This document shows, piece after piece, positions 1-5,670 of a stretch of DNA of 20,718 nt (positions are counted from its first letter, which is position 1; every line of letters begins with the position of its first letter). The notes under the pieces were generated by a model, which saw only the letters and a program-made list of their open reading frames with translations, did not search any database and was not told where the DNA came from. The position numbers and the translations under genes are program-made. The stretch is from Sulfurimonas sp. (GTDB lineage Bacteria; Campylobacterota; Campylobacteria; Campylobacterales; Sulfurimonadaceae). The stretch lies in the NCBI GenBank assembly GCA_022712775.1, contig JAFLJZ010000116.1, positions 1 through 20,718 on the forward strand. Reading direction: 5' to 3'.

Positions 1-248
1 CGAACTGTTTCAATATTAGCAATCGCTAAAAACTGAGAAACAAGGGGATATGTACCTTGGTCTTCGATAATCTCAGGGGATTGTCCAGCCCAGTTAAGTT
101 GTACAATAACCTGCGGAGGAGAGAGATCAGGAATCGCATCAAGTGGTGTATTTTTTAGTGCCCAAACAGATGCAAAAGTTAGAAATAATGTTGCCATTAA
201 AACTAAGAATCTATTTTTTATACTAAAGTCTATTATTTTTTCAATCAT
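1..248 (-). CDS. cusA: CusA/CzcA-like heavy-metal RND efflux pump, N-terminal fragment
   Basis: This is the first 82 codons of a proton-driven inner-membrane RND pump; the rest lies beyond the left edge. Reading from the ATG at 248, the protein starts MIEKIIDFSIKNRFLV and goes through a first membrane helix (about residues 12-31). It continues with NTPLDAIPDLSPPQVIVQ and then WAGQSPEIIEDQ. The DAIPDLS motif is the hallmark of the heavy-metal (HME) RND family, whose members export Cu(I)/Ag(I) or Zn/Co/Cd from periplasm or cytoplasm. An AAGGAAA ribosome site precedes the start. It is the last gene of the FixH-like/cusC/cusB/cusA operon and is separated from cusB by 90 bases that can form hairpins. 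Substrate is inferred from CusB/CusC-like partners and Met-rich accessory protein; the metal-binding Met residues are outside the window. Confidence 0.9.
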   Translation of the reverse strand, partial: MIEKIIDFSIKNRFLVLMATLFLTFASVWALKNTPLDAIPDLSPPQVIVQLNWAGQSPEIIEDQGTYPLVSQFLAIANIETV

Positions 249-303
249 ACTGGTTTCCTTCTACTCCATTAGGAGTTAGCTTTAGAGCCTGAGCGGCGAG
301 CGA

Positions 304-332
304 TTTATAAATGGGCTTTGCTCATTTGTAAA
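304..332. repeat. 13-bp stem-loop between cusB and cusA
   Basis: TTTATAAATGGGC (304-316) and GCTCATTTGTAAA (320-332) flank a 3-base loop. Read as plus-strand RNA the 13-bp stem is complete with two G-U pairs; as minus-strand mRNA the same two positions are mismatches. It begins 7 bases downstream of the cusB stop. No T-run follows on the minus strand, so it is not a standard terminator. A second small hairpin (ACTCC 263-267, GGAGT 272-276) lies just upstream of the cusA ribosome site. A role in segmental mRNA stability or reduced read-through into cusA is an inference. Confidence 0.5.
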
Positions 333-338
333 ATTAAA

Positions 339-1319
339 TTAGTACAAGCCATTGACTTGCGCGTCACTGTCCATCATAAATAAAGCGTTATTCACTACTT
401 CATCACCTGCGATTAAGCCACCCGTTACTATGTATATATCAGGGTTTAGAACTTCTACTTCTATTTGTAATGGTTCGTATTCTCCCTCGTATTCGCCAAC
501 TACAAAAGCGTAAAATATTCCATTTTTTCTGATTACTGCAGTTGTTGGAAGTGTAAGGTAATTTTGTGATTTTTTACTCATCTTCACGCTTATATACATT
601 CCAGGTTTGAGTAAGGTATCTGTGTTTTGTACTTCTAGTCTAAGAGTAAAGCTTTCTTCTTTAGAATCTAAATTAGGATAAATTCCAGAATTTTTTGCCT
701 TAAAAGTTCTCTCATATGCCGGAGTAGTTAAGCTAAAAGTATCTATAGTTTGAAGGTCTTTTAATTGGTCTTGATGAATATTTACTTCTATCCAAACATT
801 ATCAAGATTAACAATCTCAAAGAGTACTTTTTTAGCATTAAAAGCAGAATTGTTGTTGATATTCTTTTTAAAAATGTAGCCACTTGCAGGAGATACAATT
901 GTTGTTAAAATTCTATTTTTTTTGATTGATTTTATTTCTGCACTTGGTATGTTTAAAAGTTTTAGTTTTGTTTTAGAACTATGAATCATACCCTTATTAT
1001 TTCCATAGCGCAGAGAATTTACATACTCATCCTTGGCCTTTAAAACTTCTGGAGAATATACTTTTGCGAGTGCTTGACCCTTGGTGACTTTTGTATAAAT
1101 TTTATCAGCGTATAGTTTTTCAATAAATCCACCAAAGCGTGGACTTACATCATACACTCGTGATTGGTCTACTTTAACAAAGCCAAAACTTTTCATAGTT
1201 TTTGCATGACTTTCTTGTTTTACCTTAACAGTTTGAACATTAAATAACTGTTCAACACTCGCTATTTCTGCATGAATGTTTGTTAATGTAAGTGATAGTA
1301 AAAATAATAAAGTTTTCAT
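339..1319 (-). CDS. cusB: CusB-like periplasmic adaptor (membrane fusion protein) of RND efflux
   Basis: The 326-residue protein links the RND pump to the outer-membrane channel. It starts with a signal peptide ending near residue 17 (cleavage after NIHA). A barrel/lipoyl-like segment follows with SPRFGGFIEKLYADKIYTKV and GQALAKVYSPEVLKAKDEY, which is the typical CusB lipoyl/helical-hairpin entry. The helical hairpin is short. Later come the lipoyl return (SPASGYIFKKNINNNSAF), WIEVNIHQDQL and LKPGMYISVKM of the beta-barrel, and a C-terminal membrane-proximal domain ending in ALFMMDSDAQVNG, matching the FLIDSEA-type end of CusB proteins. It is shorter than E. coli CusB (about 407 residues) and lacks an N-terminal metal-binding extension. 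Its ATG overlaps the cusC stop by 4 bases (ATGA), so the two are probably translationally coupled. Confidence 0.88.
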   Translation of the reverse strand: MKTLLFLLSLTLTNIHAEIASVEQLFNVQTVKVKQESHAKTMKSFGFVKVDQSRVYDVSPRFGGFIEKLYADKIYTKVTKGQALAKVYSPEVLKAKDEYVNSLRYGNNKGMIHSSKTKLKLLNIPSAEIKSIKKNRILTTIVSPASGYIFKKNINNNSAFNAKKVLFEIVNLDNVWIEVNIHQDQLKDLQTIDTFSLTTPAYERTFKAKNSGIYPNLDSKEESFTLRLEVQNTDTLLKPGMYISVKMSKKSQNYLTLPTTAVIRKNGIFYAFVVGEYEGEYEPLQIEVEVLNPDIYIVTGGLIAGDEVVNNALFMMDSDAQVNGLY

Positions 1320-2509
1320 TTCATTTCTCCAATAAGCGCATCAAGTGTTGCTTGATTTTTATGGTACGCTGCTACTACAGTTATATTTTTTTCATCTAAA
1401 GAAAGTTTTTTCTCTAATAAGTCAATATATAAAAACAGCTCATCTCCACTTTTAATAGAAGAAGAACTAAGTTCAAACATATGCTCGATTTGTGGCATGC
1501 TTTCATGCATAATGATTTTATGTATTTCATAGGCATCTTCAAGTTGTGCATGAACTTTTGATATTTGGGCTACTAAGAGGTTGTTGAAATCAGCAACTTC
1601 ATTTTGACTTGCAAGGGAAAGTTTTCTAGATTTTTCTGTTTTATGTTCCTGCGTCCCATATAAAGGGATAGAAAAAGCAAGACCAATATTTACATAGTCT
1701 TCAAAAGCTGCACGTTGAAAATATCCAACTTTTACAATAGGGTCACTATAGCTATCTAACTCTTTTACTTTTGTGTCTAAATTTGCCTCTTTGAGTGTAG
1801 CTTCTTTGATTCTGTACGTTACATTTCTTTGTTGTACTTTTGTATAAAGCTCAAGAGGATGTGGTTTGTAAAGTTTCATATCCATCTCAACACTTGGAAC
1901 TTCCATTTCACTTAGGTAAGAGATTCTTTTATAGAGTCCTTTAAGTGAACTATTTAACCTACTTTGTTTGATTTTAAGTTCTGAAAGTGACATTTCAGCA
2001 GACATAATGCTCATATGAGACTTAGAATCACTTGTACTAAATGCAGAATACAGTTCGATATTTTGTTTTGTAATTTTTATATATTCGTCTGTTGTTTTTA
2101 ACTCTTCTTCTCTTTCCCAAATACTATATGCAGTTATTTTTATTTCGCGTACAATTTTTACTTTCATTGCATCAATACTTAGACTAACTTTTTCTTTTTT
2201 AGCCTTGATTTTATTTCCTAGCGCATCACGTTTTCCAAAGTAAGGAATTTTTTGCGTAAGGTTAATCGCATTATATTGCATTGGTTCGATGGAGCGATTT
2301 GAAATATCATTAAGTTGAATATCGCTTATCGTTAAAGAAAGAAGAGGATCTGCGAAGTTTCGACTAATTTCGTATTCATTATCAATCGCGCTAACTCTTT
2401 GCTCGATAGATTTTAAAGAAGTATGATTGTTTTTTGCGTGTTCTATAAGTGTTTGTAGTGGCACGGCTAAGAGCCATGCGGGTAAAACAAGAGAGAGGAG
2501 GAGGCGCAT
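1316..2509 (-). CDS. cusC: TolC/CusC-family outer-membrane efflux channel
   Basis: The 397-residue protein is the outer-membrane exit duct of the tripartite efflux complex. It has a short signal peptide (MRLLLSLVLPAWLLAVPL). Two OEP repeats follow, rich in long heptad-like helices, with SLTISDIQL and QKIPYFGKRDALGNKI in the first repeat and SDPIVKVGYFQ and YVNIGLAFSIPLYG in the second. The 'xxIPLYG' turn is characteristic of TolC-family strands. The start is fixed by an AAAGGAT ribosome site; the leader AAAGGATACAAAATG is identical to the one in front of the preceding FixH-like gene. It lies 10 bases downstream of that gene and overlaps cusB by 4 bases. Assignment to CusC rather than to a generic TolC rests on context. 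Confidence 0.85.
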   Translation of the reverse strand: MRLLLSLVLPAWLLAVPLQTLIEHAKNNHTSLKSIEQRVSAIDNEYEISRNFADPLLSLTISDIQLNDISNRSIEPMQYNAINLTQKIPYFGKRDALGNKIKAKKEKVSLSIDAMKVKIVREIKITAYSIWEREEELKTTDEYIKITKQNIELYSAFSTSDSKSHMSIMSAEMSLSELKIKQSRLNSSLKGLYKRISYLSEMEVPSVEMDMKLYKPHPLELYTKVQQRNVTYRIKEATLKEANLDTKVKELDSYSDPIVKVGYFQRAAFEDYVNIGLAFSIPLYGTQEHKTEKSRKLSLASQNEVADFNNLLVAQISKVHAQLEDAYEIHKIIMHESMPQIEHMFELSSSSIKSGDELFLYIDLLEKKLSLDEKNITVVAAYHKNQATLDALIGEMK

Positions 2510-2519
2510 TTTGTATCCT

Positions 2520-2900
2520 TTAAATATTTAGTGAAGTTTTTGCTCTAACTTTTTTACCAGTTTTAGGTGTTAGAAAGATATGAACTTGCCATGTTCCACC
2601 CATAGAGATATTTACATTTGTTTCAAACTCACCATTACCAAGACTTTTAGCCTCAGATACACTTTCCATATAAGGCATACCTGGCATCGCCGGCATAAAT
2701 ACTTTTACTTTCATTGTAGAATTATGGTAGTTTTTATGTCCTACTTTCAAGTGAATCGTATTGTTTCCTGTAGACAATGGTTTTTCAGAAGTAAGTAAGA
2801 TTTGTGTAGCACGTGATTTAGCAACTTTTTCAAAAGATGCACCTTGAAGTAATGTCGCTCCTAAAAGAAGCCCTATAAATAGTTTTGTAATTGTTGTCAT
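2520..2900 (-). CDS. FixH/YtkA-like periplasmic protein of the copper efflux operon
   Basis: A 126-residue protein with a signal peptide (about residues 1-20) and one small immunoglobulin-like domain. It contains NTIHLKVGHKNY, the Met-rich stretch VKVFMPAMPGMPYM and then GGTWQVHIFLTP. This arrangement matches the FixH/YtkA-like domain (KVxMPxMxMxM ... GxWxVxV), which occurs in copper-related operons. The closely spaced methionines resemble Cu(I)/Ag(I) ligands, so a periplasmic metal chaperone or sensor role similar to CusF is plausible; this is inference. It is the first gene of the operon, with its own TATAAT box at 2930-2935 and a strong AAAAGGAT ribosome site. Confidence 0.78.
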   Translation of the reverse strand: MTTITKLFIGLLLGATLLQGASFEKVAKSRATQILLTSEKPLSTGNNTIHLKVGHKNYHNSTMKVKVFMPAMPGMPYMESVSEAKSLGNGEFETNVNISMGGTWQVHIFLTPKTGKKVRAKTSLNI

Positions 2901-2929
2901 TTTGTATCCTTTTTTGTTGTTGTAGAAGA

Positions 2930-2935
2930 ATTATA
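2930..2935 (-). promoter_or_regulatory. -10 box for the FixH-like/cusCBA operon
   Basis: The minus strand reads TATAAT here, about 30 bases before the ATG at 2900, giving a predicted transcript start near 2923. No convincing -35 is visible, which is common in Campylobacterota. It faces the plus-strand box at 2977-2982, so about 40 bases are shared between divergent promoters; any copper-responsive operator would be expected there. Confidence 0.5.
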
Positions 2936-2973
2936 GTTATATCGTGTGTGGAGTTTGTGAGAAGTGTTATATT

Positions 2974-2982
2974 TGCTATAAT
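2974..2982 (+). promoter_or_regulatory. Extended -10 promoter for the RhuM-Fic gene
   Basis: TGCTATAAT is an exact extended -10 (TGnTATAAT), preceded by TTT. The predicted start of transcription is near 2989, leaving a leader of about 65 bases before the ATG at 3055. It may also drive the downstream two-component genes. Confidence 0.55.
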
Positions 2983-3054
2983 ATATAAAAGCACTAACCT
3001 AGCCATTATTGAAGCTAAAGCTGAATACCTTGAGTTGCAGAGGAAAATTTATAG

Positions 3055-3738
3055 ATGAAAAATAGTATAGAGATTTATGATAATGGAAGTGTAGAATTAG
3101 AAATACCATTTGATGGTGAAACAATTTGGTTAAGACAAAATGAGATTGCCCAACTGTTTGCTAAAGATAGAACGGTTGTTACAAGGCATATAAATAATAT
3201 TTTAAAAGATGATGAAGTGGAGCAAAAAAGCAATGTGCAAAAAATGCACATTGCAAATTCTGACAAGCCCGTAGCATTTTACAGTTTAGACATAATACTA
3301 GCAGTTGGATATAGAACAAACTCATCAAAAGCGATAAAATTTAGAAAATGGGCAACAAAAATACTAAAAGAGCACCTCATAAAAGGCTACTCTATAAACC
3401 AAAAACAGTTCCAACAAAAACAGCTAAACGAACTAATATCAACTATAGAACTTATAAAAAATTCACTCCAAAATAAAACAATAGAAAATGATGAAGCAAA
3501 AGCAGGAAACTTACTTTACTACATCATAAAAGACCATCCATTTAGTGACGGAAACAAAAGAATAGGTTCGTTTCTTTTTATACTATTTTTAAGTAGAAAC
3601 AACTTACTTTATAAACCAAATGGCGAATTAAGAATAAATGACAATGCTTTAGTCTCGTTAGCTCTACTCATAGCATCAAGTGACCCTAAACAAAAAGAGT
3701 TGATGGTGAAGTTAGTTGTTAATTTGTTAGGGGATTAG
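3055..3738 (+). CDS. RhuM-Fic fusion protein, compact form (possible toxin)
   Basis: The 227-residue protein has an N-terminal RhuM-type domain (about 1-118). That domain includes the signature FDGETIWLRQNEIAQLF, a helix-turn-helix-like segment, and FYSLDIILAVGYRTNSSKAI followed by FRKWATKILKEHLIKGY. The C-terminal half carries the Fic/Doc motif HPFSDGNKRIGSF at 161-173. The motif has His161, Asp165 and Asn167, but Lys where AMPylating Fic proteins have Gly, and no second Arg. Lys at that position is also seen in Doc, which phosphorylates EF-Tu, so phosphotransfer is possible (inference). Related RhuM-Fic proteins, as I remember them, are about 310-345 residues with a linker and Fic helices of roughly 100 residues; here only about 40 residues separate the domains. 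This may be an in-frame internal deletion. AGAGGAAA is the ribosome site. The target and any antitoxin are unknown. Confidence 0.8.
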   Translation: MKNSIEIYDNGSVELEIPFDGETIWLRQNEIAQLFAKDRTVVTRHINNILKDDEVEQKSNVQKMHIANSDKPVAFYSLDIILAVGYRTNSSKAIKFRKWATKILKEHLIKGYSINQKQFQQKQLNELISTIELIKNSLQNKTIENDEAKAGNLLYYIIKDHPFSDGNKRIGSFLFILFLSRNNLLYKPNGELRINDNALVSLALLIASSDPKQKELMVKLVVNLLGD

Positions 3739-3739
3739 G

Positions 3740-3805
3740 ATGAATATGTTGCTTGATTTAAGGAGACTAAGAAGTGAACACAAAGAGGTTAAAACAATAT
3801 TATGA
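3740..3805 (+). CDS. Candidate 21-residue linking ORF between fic and the response regulator
   Basis: MNMLLDLRRLRSEHKEVKTI(L) starts one base after the fic stop, with GGGGA (3730-3734) five bases upstream as a ribosome site. Its stop overlaps the response regulator start by 4 bases (ATGA). The regulator itself has only a distant AGAGG, so translation of this ORF may deliver ribosomes to it. It is basic and has no membrane segment. It could be a small protein, a purely translational coupling device, or chance; only the tight geometry supports it. Confidence 0.3.
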   Translation: MNMLLDLRRLRSEHKEVKTIL

Positions 3806-4449
3806 AGATATTACTACTTGAAGACGACACAGTCTTAGCAAACATCTTAGTAGATTACCTAGAAGAAGATTATGAAGTATCGCACACATATAGTATGAAA
3901 GAAGCCCTTAGTCTTGCGGAGGATTCTAAGCATGACTTGTATGTGTTTGATATTAATGTTGTAGATGGTGATGGAATCACACTTTTAAAAGAACTTCGTG
4001 CTTTTAGTGATGAAACTCCTACTATATTTATAACAGCTTTTAGTGATACAAAGTACCTTAAAGATGCTTTTGAAGCTGGGGCGAATGACTTTATAAAAAA
4101 ACCTTTTGACCTTGAAGAGTTGGGACAAAGAATAGAAAATATTAAAAGGCATTTTGGTTTAAGTTCACTCGTAAAGCTTTGTGATTCTATAGAGTTAGAT
4201 ACACAAACGCATGTCCTTAAAAATGGAGATGATTCTAGTACATTAAGTGCAAGAGAAAGCGATTGCTTACATTATCTATATAAAAATCGTCACCGCGTAG
4301 TGAGTGGAGATGAACTTCTTCAAAATTTTTGGGAGTATGAAGATATGCCCTCAGATGATGCTATTCGTACCATTATAAAAAATCTTCGGAAGGCTTTGGG
4401 TAAAGAACATATTGTAAATGTTAGAGGGGAGGGTTATAGATTTGAATAG
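3802..4449 (+). CDS. OmpR/PhoB-family response regulator
   Basis: A 215-residue cytoplasmic transcription factor. The receiver domain (1-about 118) has the acidic pair Asp8/Asp9, phosphoacceptor Asp50 in FDINVVDGDG, Thr78 and Lys100 in IKKPFD. The C-terminal winged helix (about 125-215) contains LSARESDCLHYLYKNRHRVV and DAIRTIIKNLRKALG followed by IVNVRGEGYRF, the standard end of the OmpR class. It overlaps the downstream kinase gene, so the two form a cognate pair. Because the pair lies close to a CusABC-type efflux operon, a CusR-like role in sensing periplasmic Cu/Ag is the most economical guess, but no operator was identified to prove it. Confidence 0.9.
   Translation: MKILLLEDDTVLANILVDYLEEDYEVSHTYSMKEALSLAEDSKHDLYVFDINVVDGDGITLLKELRAFSDETPTIFITAFSDTKYLKDAFEAGANDFIKKPFDLEELGQRIENIKRHFGLSSLVKLCDSIELDTQTHVLKNGDDSSTLSARESDCLHYLYKNRHRVVSGDELLQNFWEYEDMPSDDAIRTIIKNLRKALGKEHIVNVRGEGYRFE
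4424..4444 (+). promoter_or_regulatory. Ribosome site that selects a TTG start for the kinase
   Basis: GAGGGGAGGG (4424-4433) lies eight bases before a TTG at 4442-4444. The upstream in-frame ATG at 4418 has no Shine-Dalgarno sequence in front of it. Translation from TTG also gives a normal kinase N-terminus (short cytoplasmic tail, then a membrane helix), so TTG is preferred. Confidence 0.7.
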
Positions 4450-5560
4450 TTTAGAAAAAAAATCATTTTTTTCATTTTTACTTCTTTATCTTGGTTCCTC
4501 TTTAGTCTTTGTTTTACTCTCAGGGTTTTGGTATTACTCAGCACAAAAAAGTGCCTTAGAAAATACTACTTATTATAAAATGCAACACCTTGGAGATAAT
4601 GTTTCTTCACTTATTATAAATGCACATATGATGGGTACAAAATTACTTTTGCCAAATCCAGAAACAGGATTTGAGTTTATGATGATTCCATCTAACGAAC
4701 ATAAAGTATATGAGAAAAATTATTTTGAGCAAGGTAGATATCAAGTTTTAGTTTCCTCTGCTCCACAAGAACACCTTAGTATAGAGTATGTAGTTGTTAA
4801 AACAGATACTTTACATACAGGGCTAGAATCATTAAAGAAAAATGTTTTGATAACTATGGTTTTTATATTTGTAACGATTGGAATCATATCATGGTTATTA
4901 TCGAAGTTATTTATGCGACCGATTCGCGATAAGATGATTCATATAGAACAGTTTCTTCAAGATATTTCTCATGAGTTAAACACTCCTATAACAGCCTTAA
5001 AAATGAGTTCAAAAAGAGCCTTGCAAAAGAAAGTCTATGACGAGAAAATTTTAACCAATATTTCTATAAGCACAAAACAACTTTATAGTATCTATCAGTC
5101 CTTAGCGTATCTCAACTTTTCCTCACAAAAAGAAAGAGCAATACTTTTAGCTTTAAAACCTGTTTTACTCCAAAGTATAGAGTATTACTCAGAGTTAACA
5201 ATGGCAAAAAATATACATATAATTACTGAGATAGAAGATTCTAAATTAACAGCAGTAGAATCACGTATAGAACTTCTTTTTTCTAATCTGATTTCAAATG
5301 CTATAAAATATTCTTTGCCAAATACCACGATTAAAATCACTCTCAAAGAGGGTTTTTTTAGTATAGAAGATGAGGGCGTTGGAATAGCAGAAGATAAATT
5401 CCAAGAGATTTTTAAACTTTATGAGAGAAGCTCAAAGCTTGCTGGTGGTTTTGGAGTTGGACTTTGTATAGTCAAGCAAATTTGTGATGAGTTTGGTATA
5501 GAAGTCCAAGTGCAATCTATACTTGGAGAAGGAAGTTGTTTTACTCTGCGTTGGAGGTAG
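4442..5560 (+). CDS. Membrane sensor histidine kinase
   Basis: The protein is 372 residues from the TTG start; the alternative ATG at 4418 would add eight. Residue numbers here follow the longer form. A first membrane helix (about 20-38) and a second (143-164) enclose a periplasmic loop of about 100 residues that contains methionines (HMMGTK, FEFMMIP). No clear HAMP domain separates TM2 from the dimerisation helix. The H-box is QDISHELNTPITALKMSS with His185. The ATP-binding domain has the N-box (LLFSNLISNAIKYS), G1 (EDEGVGIAEDKF) and G2 (GGFGVGLCIVKQI). It overlaps the regulator gene by 8 bases from the TTG. The signal is unknown; the neighbouring efflux operon suggests metal. Confidence 0.88.
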   Translation: MNSLEKKSFFSFLLLYLGSSLVFVLLSGFWYYSAQKSALENTTYYKMQHLGDNVSSLIINAHMMGTKLLLPNPETGFEFMMIPSNEHKVYEKNYFEQGRYQVLVSSAPQEHLSIEYVVVKTDTLHTGLESLKKNVLITMVFIFVTIGIISWLLSKLFMRPIRDKMIHIEQFLQDISHELNTPITALKMSSKRALQKKVYDEKILTNISISTKQLYSIYQSLAYLNFSSQKERAILLALKPVLLQSIEYYSELTMAKNIHIITEIEDSKLTAVESRIELLFSNLISNAIKYSLPNTTIKITLKEGFFSIEDEGVGIAEDKFQEIFKLYERSSKLAGGFGVGLCIVKQICDEFGIEVQVQSILGEGSCFTLRWR

Positions 5561-5570
5561 AAGCTTTATT

Positions 5571-5587
5571 TAGGAATTAATATTGCT
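5571..5587 (+). promoter_or_regulatory. Sigma-54 (RpoN) type -24/-12 promoter
   Basis: TAGGAATTAATATTGCT has GG at 5573-5574 and GC at 5585-5586, with exactly ten bases between, and the TTGCT form of the -12 element. Campylobacterota RpoN sites follow GGAA-N6-TTGCTT. The only departure in the core is A instead of T just before GG. Predicted transcript start is near 5598. It lies in the gap after the kinase stop, ahead of the EF-hand gene. In this phylum RpoN mostly serves flagellar genes. Confidence 0.5.
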
Positions 5588-5597
5588 CTAAATCTAA

Positions 5598-5670
5598 ACG
5601 GGTGAAACATCCCTAAATTTTAGGCTAATCAGAGATAGGAGCAACAGCCTACGCCAAAAAGGCACGTATT
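5598..5670 (+). ncRNA. Structured 5' leader of the EF-hand gene, riboswitch-like or regulatory
   Basis: Several helices fall in 73 bases. They are GGGTG-aaa-CA(T)CCC (5600-5613), CCTAA/TTAGG (5612-5624), TAGGCT (5621-5626) with AGCCTA (5646-5651), and GCC-aaaaa-GGC (5653-5663). The last holds the AAGG ribosome site. The TAGG segment can pair either upstream or downstream, so the helices compete. I could not match it to the c-di-GMP-I, c-di-GMP-II, fluoride, TPP, cobalamin, SAM or glycine consensus as I remember them. It may be a new cis-regulator or only folded mRNA. Confidence 0.35.

Noticed and set aside
4418..4420. ATG 4418 as kinase start
   Set aside because: No Shine-Dalgarno; the strong GAGGGGAGGG lies downstream of it and serves the TTG at 4442.
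5598..5670. Known riboswitch (c-di-GMP-I, fluoride, cobalamin) in the EF-hand leader
   Set aside because: The conserved core sequences of these classes, such as GCAAAGCC of c-di-GMP-I, are not present.
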